Shown: positions 27,011-35,047 of the stretch, one piece after another
How the letters are laid out: each line of letters starts with the position of its first letter
Numbering within the stretch: the stretch's first letter is position 1
Notes under the pieces: generated by a model
What the model was told of the DNA's origin: nothing
The model's database searches: none
What the model saw: only the letters and a program-made list of their open reading frames with translations
Made by a program: the position numbers and the translations under genes
Origin: Pirellulaceae bacterium
GTDB taxonomy: Bacteria; Planctomycetota; Planctomycetia; Pirellulales; Thermoguttaceae
Length of the DNA: 52,125 nt
NCBI GenBank assembly: GCA_012744395.1
Contig: JAAYCB010000026.1
Span: forward strand, 1-52,125
Direction: 5' to 3'

Positions 27011-28090
27011 ATGCCGTTTGCAGGGTGCTGGAAATGGACGTTCGCGACGGCGTTCGTCTTGATCGGGAGTGCGGGCAAGGCCGAAGTCCCCCTGGTCGTC
27101 TTCGACGTTCCGCTCACCGCGGAATGTCGGGACGTCACCCCGCAAGGCTTCCGGGAGGCGTATCGCCGCGAGGTCATCGAGGCAGTCTTCAAGATTTCGC
27201 CGCAACTCCTCGAGGGCGAGGAGGCCGACCTGAAGAAACTCCACTACGAGATCTCCACGGAGCAGCAGATGCCCGTCGTCGGCTACTTGCCGAACGCCGA
27301 GGTCGGCACGGATGTTGTGAACGGGACGATTGCCATTCAGAACAGCAGCCGTCACGGCGAGGTCCGTTTCCGTTACCTCATCCTGCCGACCACTGGGGAT
27401 GGGAATCTGACCGGGGATTTGGCCTCGTCGCACGCCCAATTCGGCTTGCTTGCCCCAAGGCAACTTCTCATCGCCGCGGGGACGATCGAACGAGGATCGG
27501 GCGTCTACTTCGAACTCCGGCGATCTTCGCAGGACACGCTGCAAAAGCAGCGGCAATTCGCCTGCCTGTTCGACGTCCCGGCTGGTTGGCGCGCCGACGC
27601 CGTGACGATCCGTTGCCATGCCAAGGGCATCAAGCGAGGGCTGGGCGGTCTGCTTGATTCTGAGCTGGCCTGTGGTTCAGGGCTGCTGTGCGTGGGGCTC
27701 TACAAGCGAGACGACGGGCAGGCGAGGGCGTATGCCGACATGCTCGCCAGAAAGCAGCAGGTCTACCTGAGCAAGCTGGCAGAGCGGGCGGAAGAGCCGC
27801 GGCCCGCTGGGCTGCTCAATTCACTGGCAGCCCTGGACCGCCTGCTGGCTGGCCCCAAGACCAAATCGCAGCATTCCGCGGCGACCGCCGTTGGGGCTGC
27901 CATCCAATCCCAGATTGAGGAAGGGCGTCTGTCCGCAGGGGTGCAGAAGACAGCGGTCGGCGGTGGACTGAAGGCCGAAGGGGATGATCAAGGCCCCGCG
28001 CCGAAACTCCCGCCAGACGCGCGGGCCGCCTTTGAGGAAATGAAGGCGGCCAAGGACGAACTTCGGAAAATGAATGGCAAGAATCATTGA
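27011..28090 (+). CDS. secreted protein of unknown function
   Basis: 359 residues with a signal peptide (residues 1-24, ending G-S-A-G-K-A). I do not recognise the family. The first half is mixed alpha/beta with several acidic patches. The middle has beta-type stretches ([18 protein letters not shown]). The last ~130 residues are helix-prone and charged, ending [13 protein letters not shown]. Cysteines are few. Its stop overlaps by 7 bp the stop of the convergent truncated hsdR. It is probably an older resident gene beside which the restriction locus was trimmed. Confidence 0.7.
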   Translation: MPFAGCWKWTFATAFVLIGSAGKAEVPLVVFDVPLTAECRDVTPQGFREAYRREVIEAVFKISPQLLEGEEADLKKLHYEISTEQQMPVVGYLPNAEVGTDVVNGTIAIQNSSRHGEVRFRYLILPTTGDGNLTGDLASSHAQFGLLAPRQLLIAAGTIERGSGVYFELRRSSQDTLQKQRQFACLFDVPAGWRADAVTIRCHAKGIKRGLGGLLDSELACGSGLLCVGLYKRDDGQARAYADMLARKQQVYLSKLAERAEEPRPAGLLNSLAALDRLLAGPKTKSQHSAATAVGAAIQSQIEEGRLSAGVQKTAVGGGLKAEGDDQGPAPKLPPDARAAFEEMKAAKDELRKMNGKNH

Positions 28091-30121
28091 CCGGCAGCGA
28101 TTCGGTCCACGGCGGACCAGGCCGCCGCGCCTGACGCTCGGCCGACTGCTGCACCAGCAGACAGCAAGCCCAGGTAGTCGACCACCAGCCCGCCCGGCTT
28201 GTCGCGGAACACCCGGTTCACCCGGGCGATCGCCTGCATCAGCCCGTGCCCGCGCATCGGCTTGTCGACGTACATCGTGTGCAGGCAGGGGGCGTCAAAA
28301 CCCGTCAGCCACATGTCCCGCACGAGCACCACCCGGAACGAGTCCCCCGGGTCCTTGAACCTCCGCGCCAGGGCCTTCCGCCGCGCCTTGTTGCGGATGT
28401 GCGGTTGCCACGCCACGTCGTCCGAAGCCGACCCGGTCATCACGATCTTCAACACGCCCCTCTCGTCGTCTTCGTCGTGCCAGCCGGGCCGCAGTTTGAC
28501 CAGTTCGTCGTACAAGCTCCACGCAGATCCGCCGGCTCATGCACACGATCATCGCCTTGCCTTCCATGGCCTCGTAACGCCGCTCGAAATGCTCCACCAG
28601 GTCCCTGGCAATCAAGGCGATCCGCTGCTCGTCGTCGATCGCCGGCAGGGCCTCTTCGTTCAGCGAAAGCTTGGCGATCCGGCTCTCGTAGTAGATCGGC
28701 ACCGTCGCCTTGTCCCGCACCGCCCGCTCGATGTCGTAGATGCTCACGTACTGGCCAAACACGGCCCGCGTGTTGGCGTCGTGCTTCTCGATGGGCGTAC
28801 CGGTGAATCCGAGAAAGGCTGCATGCGGCAGCGCGTCTCGCATATTGCGGGCGAGCCCGTCGATCATATCGTACTGGCTGCGGTGGGCCTCGTCGGCGAG
28901 CACCACGATGTTATGCCGGTCCGAGAGCATCGGCACCCGCTCGCCCTTCTCGCCCGGCAGGAATTTCTGGATCGTCGTAAACACGATCCGGCCCGAGGCC
29001 ACCTTCAAGAGCTCCCGCAAGTGGGGCGCGCTCTCCGCCTGCACCGGGTTCTGCCGCAGCCGTTCCGAACAACGGGCGAACTGCGCGAAAAGCTGGTCGT
29101 CCAGGTCGTTGCGGTCCGTCAGGCAGACCAGCGTGGGGTTCTCCATGGCCGGGTGAACGACGATCTCGGCGGCATAGAACATCATCGACAGACTTCTGCC
29201 CGAGCCCTGCGTGGGCCACACCACCCCGCACCGCTTGTCCCCCTCGGGCCGCGACGCCTCCAGCGTCGCCTCCACCGCCCGCTGGACGGCATGGAACTGG
29301 TGGTAGCCGGCCAGGATCTTGATCACCCGGTCGCTGTCCCTGTCGTCTTCGAAGGCCACGAAGTGCTGGAGCAGCTTCAAAAACCGCCCCTTCTCGAACA
29401 CCCCGCGAATGAGCACCTCCAACTCCAGCGACGCGTGCGGCGCCTCGTTCTCCCCCTCGATCGTCCGCCACGGTTTGAACCACTCCTGGCCGGCCGTCAG
29501 CGAGCCGATCCGGACCTCCAGCCCGTCCGAGGCGACCAGCACCTCGTTGTAGGCAAACAGCGAGGGGATCTGCTCCTTGTAGGTCTGAAGCTGCTTGTAG
29601 GCCGCCTGGATCGTGGCCTCCTCGTCGGCCGGGTTCTTCAGCTCCAGCGCGCCGAGCGGCAGCCCGTTCAGAAACACGACCACGTCGGCCCGGCGGTTGT
29701 GCTGCCCCTCAATCACGGTGAACTGATTCAGCGCCAGCCAGTCGTAGTTCTCCGGGTTCTCGAAATCGACAATCCGGCAGTGGTCCCCGGCGATCGATCC
29801 GTCCGGCCGCCGATACTCCACCTCCACCCCGTCCCGCAGCCGCCGGTGGAAGATGCGGTTGTTGGCGATCAGCGTCGGCCGGTCCGGAACAGCGACCTTT
29901 CTAAAGGCGTCCTCGCGTGCGGCTGCGGGGATCTGGGGATTGAGCCGGTCGATGGCGTCGCGGAGGCGCTGGGTGAGCAGGACGTCGTGGAACGACGCCC
30001 GCTCTGTCCCCGCTTCGCTGGGCGCGATTTCCGGAGCGTAGAGTGTCTCGTAGCCCAGCCCCTGAAACCATTCCAGAACGACGAGTTCGAGATCCGACTC
30101 CAGAAAGTCGGTTGCGACCAT
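28084..30121 (-). pseudogene. hsdR: type I restriction enzyme subunit R, frameshifted and 3'-truncated
   Basis: It begins [20 protein letters not shown] with AGGACGG upstream. The nuclease domain has A-L-E-L-K-N-P (the E-x-K part of the PD-(D/E)xK site). The helicase part has T-Q-G-S-G-R-S, where the Walker A Lys is Arg, then A-D-E-A-H-R-S and F-T-G-T-P-I-E. After R-I-C-V-E-L an extra A at 28514-28515 (+ strand) shifts the frame. In the new frame the protein continues Y-D-E-L-V-K-L-R-P through [19 protein letters not shown] to V-V-D-Y-L-G-L. There homology stops, leaving about 680 of the usual ~1000 residues. Three independent defects argue that it is dead. If intact it would translocate and cut unmodified DNA with HsdM/HsdS. 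Confidence 0.9.
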
Positions 30122-30141
30122 CGTTCCGTCCTGATCCGCAG

Positions 30142-30399
30142 TCACGCCGGGCACGGCGAAGGCACGTCCTCGGGAATGGGGGTATCGACATCGTCGCTGC
30201 ACGGCCGAAAGCCTGCCGGCCAACAGGCGTTCATCCGGCACGGTACGCGGTGCTGCAAGGGGGCGTCGCGATTCACGCGCTGCACGCAAACCTCGACCGA
30301 GTCCGGCCCGCAGTCCGCCAGCAGCGTCCGCACGTCGCCGGCCAGATACCACGGCACGTAGCCGATCGGCATCGCTTCGCCTTCCGTGTGGACCGCCAC
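30142..30399 (-). pseudogene. truncated HIRAN-domain-like reading frame
   Basis: 85 residues from a GTG preceded by an excellent AAGGAGGT at six bases, which itself overlaps the stop of the upstream hsdR fragment (translational coupling). The sequence [19 protein letters not shown] resembles the second half of HIRAN, a domain tied to DNA-damage and helicase proteins. Codons upstream of the GTG read N-A-V, which belongs to the conserved D-x-N-A-[IV]-x-V motif, but an in-frame stop precedes them. So the gene has lost its 5' half. Its stop lies 20 bp before the hsdR ATG. The HIRAN match is by eye. Confidence 0.5.
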
Positions 30400-30411
30400 C
30401 GCGTTACCTCC

Positions 30412-30715
30412 TTAACCTCGACTCTCGTTTCGCAGCCGCTGGTGGAACGCGCGGCTGTTGGCGATCAGCGTTGGCCGGTCGGGCACGGCGATTCTTCGGA
30501 AGGCGTCGTCCCTCGCGGCCGCCGGGATGCCCGAATTGAGCCGGTCGATGGCGTCGCGGAGGCGCTGGGCGAGAAGAACGTCTTGGAAGGAGCCCCACTC
30601 CTGGGCTGGCTCGCCGGGGGGCGATGTCGGGGTCGTGGAGGATCGAGTAGCCCAGGTCCTCAAGCCATTCGAGGGCGGTGGTTTCGAGGGTGGATTCGTT
30701 GAGTGAGGTGGTCAT
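30412..30715 (-). pseudogene. duplicated hsdR 5' fragment, frameshifted
   Basis: The start (MTTSLNESTLETTALEWLED) lies 11 bp after the DUF4268 stop. It is collinear with the first ~100 residues of the hsdR just downstream: both share [17 protein letters not shown]-x-D-A-F-R and [10 protein letters not shown]. After D-P-D-I-A-P a run of six G (+ strand 30616-30621), one longer than needed, shifts the frame; correcting it restores G-E-P-A-Q-E-W-G-S-F-Q-D. Even corrected, it ends after R-L-R-N-E-S-R-G. This is the remnant of a second, diverged hsdR, not an exact duplication. Confidence 0.85.
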
Positions 30716-30726
30716 TCGGGGATCAA

Positions 30727-31716
30727 CTATTCATCATCATCGGCGTATTCCTCGTCCGCCTCACGAGTTGACACGACGGGAAGTGCTGCAATGCGATCTG
30801 CAAATACTCGCTGGAAGTGGACCAGCGTCTTCAAGAGCCAGTCGCGGTACTGTGGCCACTTGTCGTGATCTTCGATCTTCCCCGGGGTCTGCGTACGAAC
30901 CTGATAGATCTTCTGGCCGTGACTCGCTACCCAATCGACCGGAACACGAAGCTCGGTCTCGATCTCCTGTTGCTGAGCTTTGAAAACCTCGAAATAGGCC
31001 TTCGCGTGCTTGCCACGGATCGACAATGAGACCCCCAGCATCCCGCCTTTGAGCTGTGTTATCCTCGTGTGCAGCGAGACACCTTTGCGGCCGGTCTGAA
31101 ATATTAGCCGAGCCTTCGACGTGGCCTTTCGCGGCTTCAGTCTTGGCTCTTGCTTCAAAGCAAACTCGCGGAATTCCTTCCAGAACTCCAGGCGAGTAGC
31201 GTTGTCTTCATCCGGAACAGCCCCGCCGCCACCGCCTTTTGTCCACTCGTTCGGTTTGCAGACGACGTTGAACTTCGGCGCAATTTCAGACTCCCCGATT
31301 CGCCACGACTCAATTTCCAGGCCGAAGAAGTTGAATCGCTCGTCTGTGATCTCGTTGAGCCAATCGAGGGCAGCTCGATGCTCATCATTGAATGCTTGCG
31401 CAATCCAGACGATCGTCACAGCTTCGAGGCCAGCGGCATAGGTAAGTAGTTGGCCGAGATGTCGGTGATTTGTCTTCTCCAGCTGATTCTCAATCAACAC
31501 CCACTGATCCGTAGTTGTGTCGCGGCACAACAGGTCCGCGCGATAACGCCCAACTTGTTTTTCCTGCTCTTGCAGTTCCAACTCAAGTCCAATTGTCTCG
31601 CTCAATAGGGCGAGGTTGTCTTCTTGTGCCAGCCAGGGCGTGAAGTCTGAGGCTTCGTTTTCCCAGACAGTCTTCACGTCAACGGGTTCGAGTTTGCCTA
31701 GGAAAGTGTGCGCCAT
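30727..31716 (-). CDS. DUF4268 domain protein with N-terminal nuclease-like domain
   Basis: 329 residues and uninterrupted, unlike its neighbours. Residues 1-130 look like a PD-(D/E)xK-type fold: Y-R-A-D-L-L-C-R-D followed by V-L-I-E-N-Q-L-E and a helix with H-L-G-Q-L-L-T-Y-A-A-G. The C-terminal half (from about residue 175, F-W-K-E-F-R-E-F) matches what I know as DUF4268. Proteins of this type often accompany type I restriction loci, but their role is unproven; an accessory endonuclease is plausible. The start ATG is 73 bp after the hsdS stop. Because Lys is replaced by Gln in the E-x-Q motif, catalysis may differ from classic E-x-K enzymes. Confidence 0.8.
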   Translation of the reverse strand: MAHTFLGKLEPVDVKTVWENEASDFTPWLAQEDNLALLSETIGLELELQEQEKQVGRYRADLLCRDTTTDQWVLIENQLEKTNHRHLGQLLTYAAGLEAVTIVWIAQAFNDEHRAALDWLNEITDERFNFFGLEIESWRIGESEIAPKFNVVCKPNEWTKGGGGGAVPDEDNATRLEFWKEFREFALKQEPRLKPRKATSKARLIFQTGRKGVSLHTRITQLKGGMLGVSLSIRGKHAKAYFEVFKAQQQEIETELRVPVDWVASHGQKIYQVRTQTPGKIEDHDKWPQYRDWLLKTLVHFQRVFADRIAALPVVSTREADEEYADDDE

Positions 31717-31789
31717 GCATTGTGCTCCTATTCCGAAAAAATAGGGGAGTCTCTATGTCGGCCATCAAGAGCATGTCAGCAACCGATCC

Positions 31790-33445
31790 TCAGGGATGCC
31801 CATGCCGCTTCGGTTGTTCCGCAAACTCAATGAACTTGTTCCACGAGACCTTGAATCCGTTCTTGGCGTCGGTCTTTCCCTTGCACCAGACAAGCCCCGT
31901 CTTCGTCAGGACCACGTCGCCGAGATGATCGCCGTGCGGCGACCGCACCTCAAACTCGATCCCCTTGTTCTTGACTTCCATCTGAACACCACCTTGGACT
32001 CGAACGGCAACTTCGGCTGGATTTGGTGGCTCGGGTCCCTCGGTGCCAATCGCTGCATCAACGTACTTGTCTGCGTTCGCAACTCGAATCTCGCCGGAGA
32101 GAAGCTTGGGAAGAACGGTGTCGCGAAGCGCCGCGAGCGTTCTGGACTCAAGGCTATTGACTCGGATTTGTGTCATCCACGCCCCCGCCTGCTTGCCAAA
32201 CAGCTCGGCAACGGAAGGCGGCGGCATAGCAGTGAGAAACTGGTCAAGACAATCCGGGGGCACTCGCTGTCGACCACTCGTGCCCGTCATGTTCTGGATC
32301 GCATGCAATCGCAGCCCTTCTGACCTCGCCAAGTAATAATAGCCGTACTCGACTGGGAGCGGCGGACGCGGGCGAAGCACAATGTACTCTGTTGACCCCC
32401 AACCGACTTGATTTGAACCGAGAAAATCGACGAATGCTGTTTTGCCGCTCTCAAGGCAGGGTGTGATTCGAGCGAGCAGTGTATCGCCATTCATGAATTT
32501 CGTGCCTGAGTTGAACTCACGGTCGATGAGCTCCTCCGCTCGATGTCCCGCGGTGGGCATATTCATCATGTCAAGATACGGTGCAGATTTGCCTTTGGCA
32601 AGAGAGCGTCCCGGATTGAGCTCAATTGCCTCCGGCAATGGGCACACCTTCCACCCCCTCGGCACCAGCTCCCCATCCGCATGCTCAAACCCATCCGGGA
32701 ACAACGCCGCCGTGGCCACGTCCAGGCCCGGAACCGGGCGGCCGTCCATCTTCGCCCGCACCGGGTCAAAGTCCACAAACCACGACTTGAAGAGCGCCCT
32801 GGCCATCCCCTCCAGCGTCTCGTTCATCCGCCGGTTCAACTCGATCTTGTCATCCACCGTGCCCAGAATGTGGGCGATGGCTTTCTACTCGGGGAGGGGA
32901 GGAAGTGCAAGTCGTAGTCCTCGTTGCTGAGTCAGGCTGACATAATCGAAAGTGCAGTTGTTCCCGACCTCTCCCCAAAGCTGTTCCATGAATGCTGGGC
33001 TTCGCATGAAACAGTATAGAAATCGCTGATCAAGCACATTCGTGTCGGTACTTCGCCAAACGGTTGTACCAGGATTCGTGACGAAGACTTGCGGATCGTC
33101 TGGCGAGGTAATCGCGATTCGCCCAACAGTCGCTCGATGTGTGAGGATAATATTCCCAGCACGGCCAACTCCTTTGCACACACGCTTGAATCCGGCGTCG
33201 TTTATTCGTCCGCAATTCTTGAAATCGACGCGGCCCTCTTTGAGATCTGGCGGCCGAATGAACGGGACGCCAGTGTCAGTGAACTCGTCTTGGCGAGGTC
33301 GGTTCTCTCCGTGATTACCGTCTTCAACGAAAATCGCTCCCTCGTTTGCCAGTTCAAGAACAGCAGCAACGCGCAGGTCGGCTTCAAACGAATGGCACAT
33401 CTTCTCAAGAGAGGGCGGCATTGTTCGCTCACTGTTACCCGCCAT
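31790..33445 (-). pseudogene. hsdS: type I restriction specificity subunit S, interrupted by a nonsense codon
   Basis: The ATG overlaps the hsdM stop (ATGGCGGGTAA), the usual coupling. The first target-recognition domain runs to A-L-P-P-L-P-E, then TAG at 32885-32887, then in the same frame K-A-I-A-H-I-L-G-T-V-D-D-K-I-E-L-N-R-R. The family consensus is L-P-E-Q, so a CAG became TAG by one base change. The second half has the central helix, a second recognition domain and the distal conserved L-P-K-L-L-S-G-E-I-R-V. Then comes an unusual ~100-residue extension containing V-W-C-K-G-K-T and V-S-W-N-K-F-I-E-F. A GTG at 32857 could restart translation of a half-subunit. HsdS sets the recognition sequence. 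Confidence 0.9.
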
Positions 33446-33515
33446 AGCCCAACCCCTCCAAGTTCGAGCGAATGGCCTTCTCCAGCTTCCGCGATGGGGA
33501 GGTAAAAACTGGTCT
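33435..33515 (-). pseudogene. hsdM: last ~25 codons of hsdM
   Basis: The C-terminal residues K-L-E-K-A-I-R-S-N-L-E-G-L-G-Y-G-G match the tail of type I methyltransferase subunits, and the stop overlaps the hsdS start in the usual way. Everything upstream in this frame is transposase sequence, so the methyltransferase domain (including N-P-P-[FY]) has been lost. The left edge of the remnant is approximate. With no HsdM the locus cannot modify DNA. Confidence 0.85.
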
Positions 33516-33917
33516 ATTCTGTCGCGTCAATTCCGCCGCCAGCTTGGAGGTGCTCTTGCACGTCCAGCGCAGCGGCGATTCGGGGTCTCCTCGCGTCACC
33601 GGTTCGAGAAGTGCTTCCAGAGCCGCGAGCAGACCAGGATCCGTGTCCACCAGCGAGCGACGTCCGCCGCCCGGGCGGCGGATGCGCTGCGCGTCCCGCT
33701 CCCGCTGCTTAAGCGGTCGAGTCAATTCCCGACACCCTGTCGTGATCGTGGTTCGCGACATGCCCGTCGCTCGCGCTACTGCCGTGATGCCTCCCCGACC
33801 CAGTTCGCGTGCTTCCGCGGCCGCCCACTGCCGCCGCAGACGTTCATCCATCCCGGGCTTCAAGGCCCGGAACTCTCGTCGAATACTCTGGATGACCTGC
33901 GCCGTCGCCATGCGCAT
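33516..33917 (-). mobile_element. ISAzo13-family transposase, N-terminal fragment
   Basis: About 134 residues match the N-terminal region of the ISAzo13 ('Rhodopirellula transposase') family: M-D-E-R-L-R-R-Q-W-A-A-A-E-A, then G-G-I-T-A-V-A-R-A-T-G-M-S-R-T-T-I (a helix-turn-helix), then R-I-R-R-P-G-G-G-R-R-S-L and P-L-R-W-T-C-K-S. The DDE catalytic part is missing, because the frame runs straight into hsdM codons. This implies insertion followed by a deletion that removed most of the transposase and hsdM together. The outer end lies before the SPL-like pseudogene, around 33920-33970; terminal inverted repeats could not be set. Confidence 0.85.
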
Positions 33918-33969
33918 GTCATCGCAGGTTTCACGAATTCTGCCAAGATCAATTGTTCAAGTTATTTTT

Positions 33970-34773
33970 TCGCGGGCCCTAATCGGATCGAGATCTTCGC
34001 CAATACCGCGGAGAGACTCCGGGGCGAACTGCGGCGCAAGCACAGCCCGCCCCATGCAGTGTATTTCAGCCCCTCCAGCGACTTGTTTCAGCCAGTCCCG
34101 GAACTGCGTGACCTTGCCTTCGAGGTCTTGAGCCTCCTACTCCGGTCACAGATTCGTGTATCGTTCTTGACCAAAGGGGACGATCCCACCAAAACACATG
34201 GAGCTACTGATCTCGAACGCACCGCTTGTGAGCGCGCAAATCGGACTGATTACGCCCGACGATTCCCTGTGCCGCCAATTGGAGCCGCACGCGGCGATGC
34301 CCGCGGAGCGAGTTGCACAGGCCCGTGTCCTGAGTTCCTGCGGGATTGAAACAACGGGTAGAATCGATCCGATTATTCCCCACGTGACCGACGACAGCGA
34401 GACCTTCGAGAGAGTGTGTCATGATTTCGCAGCAGCGGGAATCCGATTGCTTGCTGCCAGCGTGCTCTTCCTTCGCCCCGCCGTCACCAAGGCCTTGCGA
34501 TCCAGCGATCTGAATCAAGCGACACGCGACCGCCTGTCCGCCGCATTCCAGTCTCGCGTACGGTTGCCGATTCACGCCCGAAAGAGCGTAACCGCGTTGC
34601 CCGCTGAGACGCGCAATGCGATCCTGGATCGTCTGCGCATCGCAGCTTCCGCGCACGACATCATGGTGCGAGTGTGTGCCTGTAAGAATCCGGACATTGC
34701 CAGCGGGGCATGCCGAATCGCGGGGCGCGTCGAGCGGAGCGCGAGGTCGAGGCAGATGGTTTTGTTTGACTGA
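33970..34773 (+). pseudogene. radical-SAM, spore-photoproduct-lyase-like gene, 5'-truncated and frameshifted
   Basis: The first readable segment, N-R-I-E-I-F-A-N-T-A-E-R-L-R-G-E-L-R-R, continues into Y-F-S-P-S-S-D-L-F-Q-P-V-P-E and S-F-L-T-K-G-D-D-P. Near 34190 the frame shifts by one base to H-M-E-L-L-I-S-N-A-P-L-V-S-A-Q-I-G-L. It then runs on through R-I-D-P-I-I-P-H-V-T-D-D and C-A-C-K-N-P-D to the stop. These are the middle and end of the Rv2578c/SPL-like radical-SAM family. The N-terminal C-x3-C-x2-C cluster-binding part is gone, cut off at the transposase side. Not functional as read. An ATG at 34198 gives a 191-codon frame that should not be taken for a whole gene. Confidence 0.75.
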
Positions 34774-34809
34774 ACCGGGCAAGTCCACCGAGCCGTCCTC
34801 GACCGTCCC

Positions 34810-34837
34810 TGGTTCCCAAGCTCCAGCTTGAGAACCA
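34810..34837. repeat. REP-like palindrome, copy 1
   Basis: TGGTTCCCAAGCT-CC-AGCTTGAGAACCA: 12 of 13 positions pair around a 2-base loop. A related element with the same C-T/T-C-C-C-A-A-G-C core and GGGAACC end occurs near 44.4 kb. Both are intergenic, as expected for dispersed REP-type sequences. Confidence 0.65.
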
Positions 34838-35047
34838 CCGAGCATTCCAGAATGTATCGCAGGTGCGTCTCGCCGAATGAAAGGCCGTGTGCCCGGCGCG
34901 CTACTCCTCACCGCAGCACGCAGGGCACTTCAATCTGCCGGGTCTTCAAAGCCGCGATCGCAGCGGCCGGCTTGCGATCGAAGGCGGTGATGGGTATCGT
35001 GGCTTGGTATGGTTGCCGATCCTGTCCCCAGCCGCCGGAGCCTTGCC

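Noticed and set aside
33472..34131. A 219-codon + strand frame over the transposase fragment
   Set aside because: The - strand has a clear ISAzo13-type match; the + frame is Arg/Ser-rich with no motif.
34198..34773. A complete 191-residue gene
   Set aside because: The protein matches only the later part of an SPL-like radical-SAM family; the preceding part is readable in another frame just upstream, so it is a pseudogene fragment.
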